Of a DNA stretch of 64,000 nucleotides, positions 17,974 through 25,508 are shown one piece after another. The stretch spans positions 62,001 through 126,000 of the forward strand of contig NZ_SAIQ01000005.1 in the NCBI RefSeq assembly GCF_004118155.1, in the 5' to 3' direction. This stretch comes from Edaphocola flava (GTDB lineage: Bacteria; Bacteroidota; Bacteroidia; Chitinophagales; Chitinophagaceae). The number at the start of each line of letters is the position of its first letter. Position 1 is the first letter of the stretch. The notes below the pieces were generated by a model, which saw only the letters and a program-made list of their open reading frames with translations, was not told the DNA's origin and did no database searches. The position numbers were made by a program, and so were the translations under genes.

Positions 17974-19218
17974 ATGAACAGAGTAGTCATTACAGGGCTT
18001 GGGGCCCTCACTCCCCTGGGGAACAACGTAAGTGATTTCTGGCAATCACTTACCAATGGAATGAGTGGCGCGGCACCCATTACCAAATTTGATACCGATA
18101 GATTCAAAACCAAATTTGCCTGTGAACTGAAGCATTTTGATCCCTTAGATCATATGGAAAAGGCTGCTGCCCGCAAGTATGATCTGTTTACGCAGTATGC
18201 ACTGGCAGCGGTAGAGGAGGCCGTTAAGGATAGCAATATCAATTTTGAGGACCTGAATAAAAACCGCATCGGAGTGATCTGGGGTTCCGGTAACGGAGGA
18301 ATCGGTACATTTCAGGAGCAAGTTATGGAATATGCCAAAGGTGACGGTACACCTCGTTTCAGTCCCTTCTTTATTCCTAAAATGATTGTTGATATTGCAT
18401 CCGGTGTGATCTCTATCAAGTATGGATTAAGGGGCATTAACTATACAACGGTGTCTGCCTGTGCGACCTCCAATACCGCAATCATTGATGCCTTTAATTA
18501 TATCCGCTGGGGTAAGGCTGATATGATCATTACCGGAGGATCAGAGGCACCCATTAATGAAAGTTCTGTGGGTGGTTTTAATGCCTCAAAAGCATTGTCT
18601 ACTCTTAATGACCAACCGGCTATAGCCTCCCGTCCTTTCGATATCAACAGAGATGGGTTTGTGATGGGTGAGGGAGCAGGTGCCCTTATCCTGGAGTCTT
18701 ATGAGCATGCCATAAAACGTAATGCTCCCATCCTTGCTGAAATTGTGGGTGGTGGAATGGCTGCCGACGCATACCACCTGACCGGAACGCATCCTGAAGG
18801 GGAGGGCGCTTACCTGGGTATGCTGGCTGCTCTGGAAGATGCGGAGATTAAGGCAGCAGACATCGATTATCTGAATGCACATGCGACCTCAACACCTCAG
18901 GGCGACCTCAGTGAATTAAAAGCTATAGAGCGTGTTTTTGGCAGAGGTACTGGATTAAATATCAGCGCTACGAAATCGATGACAGGCCACCTTCTGGGTG
19001 CAGCTGGTGCTGTAGAAGCGATTGCTTGTATTAAGGCTGTGATGCATGATATCGTACCCCCGACGATTAATGCTGTTGATATAGAGCCGGAGTATAAAGA
19101 TGACTTTAATTTTACCCTGCACACTGCTCAGCAGAAGTCTGTAAATTATGCCATGAGCAATACTTTTGGTTTCGGCGGACACATTGCAACTTCCATCTTC
19201 AAGAAATATAAATCATAG
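17974..19218 (+). CDS. fabF: Beta-ketoacyl-ACP synthase II (KAS II type)
   Basis: The 414-residue protein has the full thiolase-fold KAS signature: active Cys163 in VSACATSN, His304 in NAHATSTPQGD, Lys335 and His340 in KSMTGHLLGAAG, and the C-terminal GFGGHIAT loop. Length and motifs match the FabF class, which condenses malonyl-ACP with acyl-ACP in fatty acid elongation. There is no acpP or other fab gene beside it, and it is placed behind a TetR gene and operator, so it is more likely an accessory, ligand-induced KAS (membrane remodelling, or special lipids such as aryl polyene or sulfonolipid precursors) than the housekeeping FabF. That last point is inference. Confidence 0.9.
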   Translation: MNRVVITGLGALTPLGNNVSDFWQSLTNGMSGAAPITKFDTDRFKTKFACELKHFDPLDHMEKAAARKYDLFTQYALAAVEEAVKDSNINFEDLNKNRIGVIWGSGNGGIGTFQEQVMEYAKGDGTPRFSPFFIPKMIVDIASGVISIKYGLRGINYTTVSACATSNTAIIDAFNYIRWGKADMIITGGSEAPINESSVGGFNASKALSTLNDQPAIASRPFDINRDGFVMGEGAGALILESYEHAIKRNAPILAEIVGGGMAADAYHLTGTHPEGEGAYLGMLAALEDAEIKAADIDYLNAHATSTPQGDLSELKAIERVFGRGTGLNISATKSMTGHLLGAAGAVEAIACIKAVMHDIVPPTINAVDIEPEYKDDFNFTLHTAQQKSVNYAMSNTFGFGGHIATSIFKKYKS

Positions 19219-19242
19219 TAGTATTGTTTCCTGTTCGGGGCA

Positions 19243-19287
19243 TATACATAAAAAGAGCAAGCATCATGCTTGCTCTTTTTATGTATA
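19243..19287. terminator. Bidirectional terminator between fabF and hydrolase gene
   Basis: Perfect 21-base arms (19243-19263 and 19267-19287) with three-base loop; agagcaagca core and A/T outer stem with a run of five T on either strand. It separates the convergent stops at 19218 and 19294. Confidence 0.85.
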
Positions 19288-19293
19288 AATCAG

Positions 19294-19980
19294 CTATAAT
19301 CCCCAGAAGTCCTTCATCAGGTCCACGACCAGTTGCGGACGTACACGATCCATAGGATGTTTGGTGTCCGGCAGTACTGCAAACCTTGCTTCGGGTATGC
19401 TGCGATAGACCTGTGTACTTTCCTCGAGGCTGACCATATTGTCTTTATCTCCAAGCATGATCTGTACAGGAAGACTAAGGGTAGATAGATTTTCTGACTG
19501 TAAAATCGGTTTTTTGCCCAAGGCTATCATCATACCGGCAATTTCGGGCAACAATTGTTTCCATTGCGCTCCATGCTGCGCTTCCAGTTGTGCGGCGTAT
19601 TTAGGTATTTTGGCCAGTATGGTTTCCGGGTCCAGCATTTTACTTTCTTTGGTTGCCTGTTCTTCTGTCCAGTTAAATTTGGTGCCCAGTGTCATCACTG
19701 ATTTTACCCTGTCTGGCTGTTGCAGGGCATAACACAGTGCCATATAACCGCCCATGCTGTGCCCGAAGAGATGCACTTCCTGCAGTTCTTCCCGATCGCA
19801 ATAAGCCGCTAATTCCAGAGTATATTGTTCCATTGTAATACCTCCTTCAGGAAGGCTTGTCTGGCCGTGCCCGGAGAACAAAGGTGTATGGATATTAAAA
19901 TACGGTGATAAGATGTCCTTATAAGGTGCGAATAGATCGCTGTGTCCCAGAGCGCCATGCAGGAGTATCAGGTTTTTCAT
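19294..19980 (-). CDS. Alpha/beta-fold hydrolase
   Basis: The 228-residue protein has the alpha/beta hydrolase pattern: oxyanion loop LLHGALGHSDLF, nucleophile Ser75 in GHSMGG, acid in LGDKDNMV (Asp178 or Asp180) and His208 in DTKHPMDR near the C-terminus. No signal peptide, so cytoplasmic. It resembles small esterase or lipase-like hydrolases; the substrate is unknown. It is a single gene, with a terminator hairpin of the preceding gene 51 bases upstream. Confidence 0.88.
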   Translation of the reverse strand: MKNLILLHGALGHSDLFAPYKDILSPYFNIHTPLFSGHGQTSLPEGGITMEQYTLELAAYCDREELQEVHLFGHSMGGYMALCYALQQPDRVKSVMTLGTKFNWTEEQATKESKMLDPETILAKIPKYAAQLEAQHGAQWKQLLPEIAGMMIALGKKPILQSENLSTLSLPVQIMLGDKDNMVSLEESTQVYRSIPEARFAVLPDTKHPMDRVRPQLVVDLMKDFWGL

Positions 19981-20030
19981 GCTATTTCAGTTTGGGTATG
20001 AAAATAGGAAAATATATTGAAGACACATAA

Positions 20031-20065
20031 AGCAGAAGAGCAGGCATAAAGCCTGCTCTTCTGCT
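20031..20065 (-). terminator. Terminator downstream of the YegP-like gene
   Basis: Perfect 15-base arms (20031-20045 and 20051-20065) with loop ataaa, 12 bases past the stop at 20078. The minus-strand tail is TTTATGTG, a weak U-run. Confidence 0.7.
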
Positions 20066-20077
20066 CAAAAAATATAT

Positions 20078-20407
20078 TTACGCCTCATCTTCTATGGTAG
20101 CATCCGGTGCATTATTCTTTACCGATTCGATGCCATTATCACGGCTGGCTTCGGATTCGTACATCTGGCTGCTGCCGATGATCTGTCCGTTACCCGCCTT
20201 CAGGTTGAAGTGGAATTTGCCGTTAGAGGCTGTTTTGCGTTCGTAGCGATTGTCATCCGGCGCATTCTTTTTTACAGACTCAATTCCGTTTTCGCAACCG
20301 GCCTTATTGTTATAACCTTCGCTGGAAAGGATAATCTGGCCATTGCCAGCTTTTAAAGAGAACTGATATTCTCCGTTAGTTCTTTTAGTGATAGTGAATT
20401 TTCCCAT
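20078..20407 (-). CDS. YegP-family DUF1508 protein (two repeats)
   Basis: The start at 20407 (MGKFTITKRTNGEYQFSLKA) gives 109 residues, the usual length of the YegP family; the frame extends upstream to an ATG at 20455 that would add 16 residues without any family match. Two DUF1508 repeats are visible, each with (F/Y)xF(S/N)LKAGNGQII and a NGIESVK(K/N)NAPD end (about residues 4-50 and 53-101). The fold is a small beta-alpha repeat; the cellular role is not established. The C-terminus is acidic. It is a single gene. Confidence 0.88.
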   Translation of the reverse strand: MGKFTITKRTNGEYQFSLKAGNGQIILSSEGYNNKAGCENGIESVKKNAPDDNRYERKTASNGKFHFNLKAGNGQIIGSSQMYESEASRDNGIESVKNNAPDATIEDEA

Positions 20408-20483
20408 AAAATCTATTGTTTCCATAAAACTATAAAACTTCGCGGGAGTAAGCATATATTTTTCATTAATACAGCGTTAATAA

Positions 20484-21182
20484 TCAGGAGATCCTTCTGC
20501 GGTCGGTTGAAGAGATCCACTCATCCTCTTTACAGGTAGTACATTTTCCTGCAGGCCCATTGAATTTATATTCGGTATGACCGCAGTTACTACAGGAATA
20601 GTGACCTGCCGTCTCAATATCGGTGAGGGGATGTGCCAGCTCTTCAGGCATAATCGGTAATCCGTATTTCACTTCTTCATCTGGATAAAAGAATACACTA
20701 ATCTCTCCCGATATCTCTTCCAGAGCGGTTTGTACCTGTCCCAGCTGGGATACGCCTTTGAGCCGTAGTTCCGATAATAATTCCTGTACACCCAGCGCCT
20801 CTTCCAGAAAATTTTCAGCAAAAGCACCTTCTCGTATCAGGCACAATGGCCGGCCCTCTACAAAGGTTTCAAATTTTTTATACTTACCGACAAAATGGGT
20901 TAGGATACGATAGACCGTAATGATCACCAGGAAAGAAATAATAGAGGGAATGATGCCCACATCTTTATAGATCATCGGGTCGCCGGCCGCAGAGCCGAAC
21001 CCTATAATGACCACCAGTTCGAATATGGACAATTGCTTTACACCTCTTTTGCCCAATATCTTCAGGCTTAAGATTATCATAAGGAACATAACCGCTGTAC
21101 GCAGTATGACGTCTCCGAGAAAGCTCCATTCCTCATTGCCCAGCAAAAATTCTTTCCAGCTAAAGTCTGATAACAGTATCAT
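20484..21182 (-). CDS. DUF421 (YetF-like) membrane protein with C-terminal zinc-ribbon-like tail
   Basis: The 232-residue protein has three predicted membrane helices (about 24-45, 53-70, 78-96) including the DUF421 motif GKRGVKQLSIFELVVIIGFGSA, then the cytoplasmic YetF domain (VEGRPLCLIREGAF, LLSELRLKGVSQLGQVQTA, VFFYPDE). The last 40 residues carry four cysteines as C197-x2-C200 and C214-x2-C217 (CSNCGHTEYKF, KCTTCKED), a rubredoxin or zinc-ribbon-like pattern not present in the Bacillus-type YetF. It is likely an inner membrane protein of unknown function; the tail probably binds a metal. It is a single gene. Confidence 0.85.
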   Translation of the reverse strand: MILLSDFSWKEFLLGNEEWSFLGDVILRTAVMFLMIILSLKILGKRGVKQLSIFELVVIIGFGSAAGDPMIYKDVGIIPSIISFLVIITVYRILTHFVGKYKKFETFVEGRPLCLIREGAFAENFLEEALGVQELLSELRLKGVSQLGQVQTALEEISGEISVFFYPDEEVKYGLPIMPEELAHPLTDIETAGHYSCSNCGHTEYKFNGPAGKCTTCKEDEWISSTDRRRIS

Positions 21183-21298
21183 AAATGGCAGAGTTTAATT
21201 AATAAAAATTGAGTGCCTTTAAGATACGCATTATCCTTTCCGGCAAGAAGCGGTTAAGATTCTTTTATCATTTTTATAACGCAAACAGGGTCTCATGA

Positions 21299-21329
21299 AA
21301 AAAGAGCCGTAATCAATACGGCTCTTTTT
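21299..21329 (-). terminator. Terminator of the osmC-like gene
   Basis: Arms aaaaagagccgta (21299-21311) and tacggctcttttt (21317-21329), loop atcaa; on the minus strand the stem ends in TTTTTT. It lies 24 bases past the stop at 21353. Confidence 0.85.
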
Positions 21330-21352
21330 AAATACGTTTTTGGTAAAAGTTA

Positions 21353-21763
21353 CTACTCTAAAGTAGCCTTCAGGGTAATGTCAAAACTGAAGGCATTGCT
21401 TACCGGGCAGTTTTGTTCTGCGCCTTTAGCAATCTGCTGGAACTGTTCGTCTGTTATGCCGGGAACTTTTGCTTTCAGTGTCAGTTCCGACCGGGTGATC
21501 TTACCATCTTCAAAGGTAATGGCAGATTCGGTCTCCAGCGTATCCGGTATGAACCCTGCTTCTGCCAGGTCAAAGCTGAGCTTCATGGTGAAACATCCTG
21601 CATGTGCTGCGGCCAGCAACTCTTCAGGGTTTGTGCCAACACCTTCTGCAAAGCGGCTGTTGAAGGAATATTGTGTTTTATTCAGAACGGTACTTTGCGT
21701 AGACAGGTGTCCGCTGCCTTCTTTGCCGGTTCCGTTCCATACGGCGGTTGCTTTACGTTTCAT
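21353..21763 (-). CDS. osmC: OsmC-family peroxide-reducing protein
   Basis: The 136-residue protein shows the OsmC fold markers: TNPEELLAAAHAGCFTM with peroxidatic Cys57 and AEQNCPVSNA with resolving Cys119, and GSGHLSTQST near the N-terminus. Members reduce organic hydroperoxides with a dithiol relay in the cytoplasm. The length fits OsmC rather than the shorter Ohr group by motif order (HAGC rather than YAAC). It is monocistronic with its own terminator. A GAGAG purine run precedes the ATG. Confidence 0.92.
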   Translation of the reverse strand: MKRKATAVWNGTGKEGSGHLSTQSTVLNKTQYSFNSRFAEGVGTNPEELLAAAHAGCFTMKLSFDLAEAGFIPDTLETESAITFEDGKITRSELTLKAKVPGITDEQFQQIAKGAEQNCPVSNAFSFDITLKATLE

Positions 21764-21866
21764 CTCTCTGAGTTTAAAAGGTGGATAAAATGGTAATTAA
21801 TATTACAAAAACATTTATGAATATTGTCGCAATCAGCGTAAAGGTTTTGTGAATATTTTTAGCTGC

Positions 21867-22871
21867 CTAACTGATATCTACCAGACGGGTAATTTTCTCT
21901 CCTTCAAATGTAAATACAGACCAGCCCTTAAGACGCAGCTCCTGGCCACTTTTCATACCATTGGGCAGATCTGCACCAATGATGGCGTAGTAGTCTATTT
22001 CTATTTCGGTTTCATTGCCCGAATCTTTGAACGAAACAATGGTCTGCTTTCTCTCTTTAAAATATTGCTTCGCCTCCTCTGCCTGTACGCGGAAGGTATG
22101 AAGGCCTACCAGCCTCATTTTCCGCTCTCCGTTCTGAATGTTTTCAAATACGATGTTGGGATCGAAGTCAGTCATCATCTGGTCTATGTCATACTGGTTA
22201 TATCCTTCTACGTAATTACGGATCATCTGTGCCCGGCTCTTATGGTAATGCTTATTGTTGATCAGGGTATCTTCGCTCACCTGCTCTACCAGTTCCAGTC
22301 GTTTTACAATAGTCCTCGGAGCCAGAATGGTACCTGGTGATAAAACTGCATTGGCACCAATGCGGCAATGGTCGCCCACGATAGCGCCGAATTTCAGCAA
22401 ACCGCTATCATTTATATCGCCATTGATATTGATGAATATGCGCTTGTCTGAGCGCTCATTAAAATGATTGGCTGTATGCGATCCTGCTTCAAAATTAACT
22501 TGCGCGCCAATGAGGCTGTCTCCGATAAAATTGAAATGGGCAATGGCTGTACGGCTGCCAATAATGCTGGACTTGATCTCGCAGCCGGTGCCGATACTGA
22601 CCTGCTCTGTAAGGATTACACCCTGACGTAAATAAGCATTCGCACCGATAAAGCAACCGGGGCCTATAATAGCCGGTGCCTTAATGGTCACATTGTGTTC
22701 TATGACTGCTGTAGGATGAATGGCTATATTATCCTTTACCTCATAAACGGCGTCCAGTTGTGTGATTTCGTGTTGTACAAAATCGCTCAATTGCGGCAAT
22801 AGATTTAATGGCTCCGGTGCCTGCGGATATTGTTCTTTAAAACGGGAGATGTAATCCTGGATATTAATCAT
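21867..22871 (-). CDS. Left-handed beta-helix acyltransferase-like protein fused to an NTF2-like domain
   Basis: The start at 22871 (MINIQDYISRFKEQYP, 334 residues) is chosen because it overlaps the stop of the upstream VOC gene as ATGA; the frame stays open further upstream but that part only mirrors the VOC gene. Residues about 40-195 are hexapeptide repeats of a left-handed beta-helix (IHPTAVIEHNVTI, IGPGCFIGANAYL, IGTGCEIKSSI, IGSRTAIAHFNFI, VGDHCRIGANAVLSPGT), as in nucleotide-sugar acyl- or uridylyltransferase C-terminal parts. Residues 216-334 form an NTF2/SnoaL-like alpha-beta domain (YVEGYNQYDIDQMM, IVFENIQNG, LKGWSVFTFEGEKI). The reaction is not known; NTF2-like folds often bind small hydrophobic ligands. 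Confidence 0.8.
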   Translation of the reverse strand: MINIQDYISRFKEQYPQAPEPLNLLPQLSDFVQHEITQLDAVYEVKDNIAIHPTAVIEHNVTIKAPAIIGPGCFIGANAYLRQGVILTEQVSIGTGCEIKSSIIGSRTAIAHFNFIGDSLIGAQVNFEAGSHTANHFNERSDKRIFININGDINDSGLLKFGAIVGDHCRIGANAVLSPGTILAPRTIVKRLELVEQVSEDTLINNKHYHKSRAQMIRNYVEGYNQYDIDQMMTDFDPNIVFENIQNGERKMRLVGLHTFRVQAEEAKQYFKERKQTIVSFKDSGNETEIEIDYYAIIGADLPNGMKSGQELRLKGWSVFTFEGEKITRLVDIS

Positions 22872-23257
22872 ATTTCGTACAGTTCTATCGGCAACTGGTC
22901 CGGGTCTTGAAAAAAAGTAAATTGTTTTTGTGTGTGAGGATCGGTACGTATAGGTTCGCATGGTATGCCCCGAAGCACCAGTTGTTGTACCGATGCTTGG
23001 ATGTCTTTAACTGCAAATGCCAGGTGGCGCAAACCCCTTGCCTCCGGATTGTTTGTTCGTTTGGGCGGATCGGGAAATGAAAACAGTTCAATTGCATATT
23101 GCCCGTTCAGAGCAAGGTCCAGTTTGTAGGAATCCCTGTCTGCACGGTGCACTTCCTGAATCACTTTCAGCCCCAGAATTTCGGTATAGAAATGCCGGGA
23201 TCGGTTATAATCACTACAGATAATGGCGATATGATGTATATGCTCCAGGTGTAACAT
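22868..23257 (-). CDS. VOC-superfamily (glyoxalase/bleomycin-resistance fold) protein
   Basis: The 129-residue protein follows the YaeR/SMU1112c-like VOC pattern: HHIAIICSDYNRSRHFYTE (metal His at 8 or 9), AIELFSFP (Glu57), LRHLAFAV (His78) and LPIELYEI (Glu125), so all four metal ligands of the glyoxalase I type are present. It may be a metal-dependent lyase or isomerase of an unknown small molecule; the glyoxalase I label alone would be too specific. It sits between the WG protein gene (stop two bases before its start) and the beta-helix gene (four-base overlap), so the three are one operon. Confidence 0.88.
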   Translation of the reverse strand: MLHLEHIHHIAIICSDYNRSRHFYTEILGLKVIQEVHRADRDSYKLDLALNGQYAIELFSFPDPPKRTNNPEARGLRHLAFAVKDIQASVQQLVLRGIPCEPIRTDPHTQKQFTFFQDPDQLPIELYEI

Positions 23258-23259
23258 GA

Positions 23260-24360
23260 TTATTTAAGGGTGTCTTTGCCCAGGCTGATGCAGATTAGCT
23301 TATAGCCTTGCGGGGTGCGTAAAAATTCAAAATGATCCTGTTTGAAATCTGTTCCGTTTCTATGATCTATTATGATGCTTTTGGTCGGATAACGCCAGCT
23401 TTCAGCATTGCCGCAATTATTAAAATAGATATTGAAATCATCGGAAGTATAGATAAACTGGTTGAGGGTGCCACTAACAATAGCATAGTCACAGGTTTTA
23501 TCCTGCACACATTTGAGTTTTGCTTTGAGGAGTGCTTCATTGCGGGACAGAACAGATGCGGCTTTTTGGAAAATCCAGCCTTCCTCTTCACTCCAGGTGC
23601 ACACTGTCGGGAATGCATGTCTGATCATTGTTTGCACTGAAAGCTGATGCAATAATTTCTGTTGCAACCAGTGCTCAAATTCCTTATCCATATCGATAAA
23701 GGAATAATATCGGCCATCAGTACCCTTAAAGCTAATCCTGCCTTGCTGTTGCGCTGGTTTAGAAGTAATGTGTACAGATGAAAAATCCAGTTCCTGGTTA
23801 TAAGGAAAGGAGTCTATAAGGACACGGTTTGCCGTATCGATCAATAGCTCTTGACCACCTACCCAGCTAAAGTGATCGCAACCGGAATGCTGTGCAGTAT
23901 CCCAGTGCTGCTTATGTGCGTTGCGCAGGACAACAACCATACCATTATGTACCGGGCTCAGGTCATTATACACAGCGGGTATGACTACCTGGCCATCACG
24001 GTTAAGCATACCTGCTTTGCCTGTTTTCGGGTCCCTGAAGCGGATAAAACCTTCGCTTTCGCAATCGGAAGCATTGTCAAATATATACAGGCTGTCCCTG
24101 GCCACCTGTTTGCCAGATCGCGTTACATAATAACTATCCCATTGCTCGCCTTTCTGTTCTGCTAAGGCTGCAATATGATCCAGCTTACGAACAAAGAACA
24201 TGCTGCTATAGCTGGGTTGAATAATTACCTTGCCTTGCGCATCTTTAAAACCGAATAGGGTCGTATCATTATTCCAGAAGCTCTGCCATGCACCTGCCTG
24301 CTGCCCGAAACCGGACAGGCAGCCTAAGCAATAACAACAAAGAAAGAGTAGTTGCTTCAT
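23260..24360 (-). CDS. Secreted WG-repeat protein
   Basis: Start at 24360 (MKQLLFLCCYCLGCLSGFGQQ) gives a signal peptide; an upstream ATG at 24414 adds a non-signal leader and is less likely. The 366-residue product carries WG-like repeats (LFGFKDAQGKVIIQPSYSSMFF, near 35-55; GMLNRDGQVVIPAVYNDLSP, near 115-135), a motif of surface and periplasmic proteins in Bacteroidota. The C-terminal half lacks further repeats but contains several cysteines. It is the first gene of the operon with the VOC and beta-helix proteins. Function unknown. Confidence 0.82.
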   Translation of the reverse strand: MKQLLFLCCYCLGCLSGFGQQAGAWQSFWNNDTTLFGFKDAQGKVIIQPSYSSMFFVRKLDHIAALAEQKGEQWDSYYVTRSGKQVARDSLYIFDNASDCESEGFIRFRDPKTGKAGMLNRDGQVVIPAVYNDLSPVHNGMVVVLRNAHKQHWDTAQHSGCDHFSWVGGQELLIDTANRVLIDSFPYNQELDFSSVHITSKPAQQQGRISFKGTDGRYYSFIDMDKEFEHWLQQKLLHQLSVQTMIRHAFPTVCTWSEEEGWIFQKAASVLSRNEALLKAKLKCVQDKTCDYAIVSGTLNQFIYTSDDFNIYFNNCGNAESWRYPTKSIIIDHRNGTDFKQDHFEFLRTPQGYKLICISLGKDTLK

Positions 24361-24506
24361 AAAATGATACAATAATGCAGAACGATGAAAAGGTTGGGAT
24401 GCTGTACACAACACCTGTTATGGACAGGCACTAAAGTTAGAAAAAGAGCAGCAGCGTAATGGGCGAAAATATTGTTAAAAAAGAAATGGGGGGAATGTTA
24501 CAAGAA

Positions 24507-24923
24507 TCAGTCCTGCTTTTTCTTGCCGGTTCTCTTGGTGAAAATAAGTCTTGTGCTGTACTGGTCTCCGTTCAGGAACTGGTCTGTAACGTTCATTCCT
24601 CCATTGCAGGTATATATCAGCTGACCGTCTTTGATGCTGAGCTCACAATAAGGTGCGCGATGTTCCTTGTCATCTGCCGGGATAATGAGTTTCTGGCCCC
24701 GGAGCAATGCAGTATAGGCATCTACATTCATGGCAACTTTACGTTGCGGCACGCCGCTCCATTCATTTATGGTCACCCGGCTGCTGTCTGTAGCATCGGG
24801 AAATATTTCCATGTAGCGGCTTTCCGCTTTGCAGTACCAGATACCATCAAACTGTTTGAGTGCAGATTGACCAAAGATGTTGCCGGAAAAGAGAATAAAC
24901 AGTAAGGGTAGTAAACGATGCAT
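24507..24923 (-). CDS. Small secreted protein of unknown function
   Basis: The 138-residue product starts with a signal peptide (MHRLLPLLFILFSGNIFGQ). The mature part begins ALKQFDGIWYCKAESRYMEI, which recalls the start of lipocalin-like or DUF2147-like small beta-barrels (a GxWY/W motif), followed by beta strands and a basic tail (KRTGKKKQD). I cannot name a family with confidence. It is a single gene 146 bases upstream of the WG operon start, same strand, no clear terminator between. Confidence 0.75.
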   Translation of the reverse strand: MHRLLPLLFILFSGNIFGQSALKQFDGIWYCKAESRYMEIFPDATDSSRVTINEWSGVPQRKVAMNVDAYTALLRGQKLIIPADDKEHRAPYCELSIKDGQLIYTCNGGMNVTDQFLNGDQYSTRLIFTKRTGKKKQD

Positions 24924-25003
24924 GTTGTGGTATTAAATGGTCGGCCTGAGTTTAATGATACTTATTTTCGCGTTTAGGGTATGTGCAGCAGCAGGACTTA
25001 GGG

Positions 25004-25363
25004 CTATTGATGAAAAAGTGCATTTCTGTACGCCGTGCCCCAGCTGGCCAGTTCATCAATCAGTGGCCCCACTGTTTTGCCGGCTTCTGTCAGCGCATAT
25101 TCTACTGTAATAGGCTTTGTATGGACAATCGTACGGGTAATCAATTGATTCATTTCCATGTCCTGCAATTCTTTTGACAGCATTTTAGGGGCAATGCCTT
25201 CAACCTCTCTCAGAAGATCCATAAACCGCAATTTTTCATTAAGCAATAATGTGCCCAGAATATGGAACTTCCACTTGCCGGATAAAATCTCCATAGCATC
25301 TTTTATAGCGAGAATCCTGGTCTGGCATTGTGTAGTAATATTACATTGCGCTTGCTTCTTCAT
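25004..25363 (-). CDS. HxlR-family transcriptional regulator
   Basis: The 119-residue protein is a winged helix of the HxlR/YodB type: AMEILSGKWKFHILGTLLLN, RFMDLLREVEGIAPKMLSKE (recognition helix), LELQDMEMNQLITRTI and YALTEAGKTVGPLIDELASW. Cysteines at residues 7 and 13 near the N-terminus could sense thiol stress, as the conserved N-terminal Cys does in YodB and HypR; this is inference. It is divergent from a DsbA-like lipoprotein gene with a palindrome between, which suggests control of that gene. Confidence 0.92.
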   Translation of the reverse strand: MKKQAQCNITTQCQTRILAIKDAMEILSGKWKFHILGTLLLNEKLRFMDLLREVEGIAPKMLSKELQDMEMNQLITRTIVHTKPITVEYALTEAGKTVGPLIDELASWGTAYRNALFHQ

Positions 25364-25387
25364 GTTTATACGGAATCAATCAGTGAG

Positions 25388-25420
25388 CAAAATTACATTA
25401 TTAAGGTATATAGTTACCAA
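25388..25420 (-). promoter_or_regulatory. Promoter of the hxlR-like gene
   Basis: On the minus strand TAATTTTG at 25395-25388 fits TAnnTTTG; a TTGG at 25420-25417 lies 21 bases upstream as a -33 candidate and overlaps the palindrome at 25413-25428. Confidence 0.5.
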
Positions 25421-25428
25421 TGGGTAAC
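25413..25428. promoter_or_regulatory. Palindrome in the divergent hxlR/dsbA-like promoter region
   Basis: gttacc (25413-25418) and ggtaac (25423-25428) with spacer aatg. It covers the -33 element of one promoter and lies 27 bases before the other, a fitting place for an HxlR operator. Confidence 0.5.
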
Positions 25429-25454
25429 CAGTTTCTTAAGGGTAATGAATAGTG

Positions 25455-25482
25455 TTTGTATATTGGTAAGGATCTAATTTTG
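25455..25482 (+). promoter_or_regulatory. Promoter of the DsbA-like gene
   Basis: TTTG at 25455-25458, then 16 bases, then TAATTTTG at 25475-25482, a good match to the Bacteroidota TTTG / TAnnTTTG promoter. It implies that transcription starts near 25486 and supports the ATG at 25509 over the GTG at 25482, which lies inside the -7 element. Confidence 0.65.
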
Positions 25483-25508
25483 TGGCATCATTTAAAAATG
25501 AACGCTAC

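Noticed and set aside
22872-22961. Longer start for the beta-helix/NTF2 gene
   Set aside because: The extra residues only read the VOC gene in another frame; the ATGA-coupled start at 22871 is far better.
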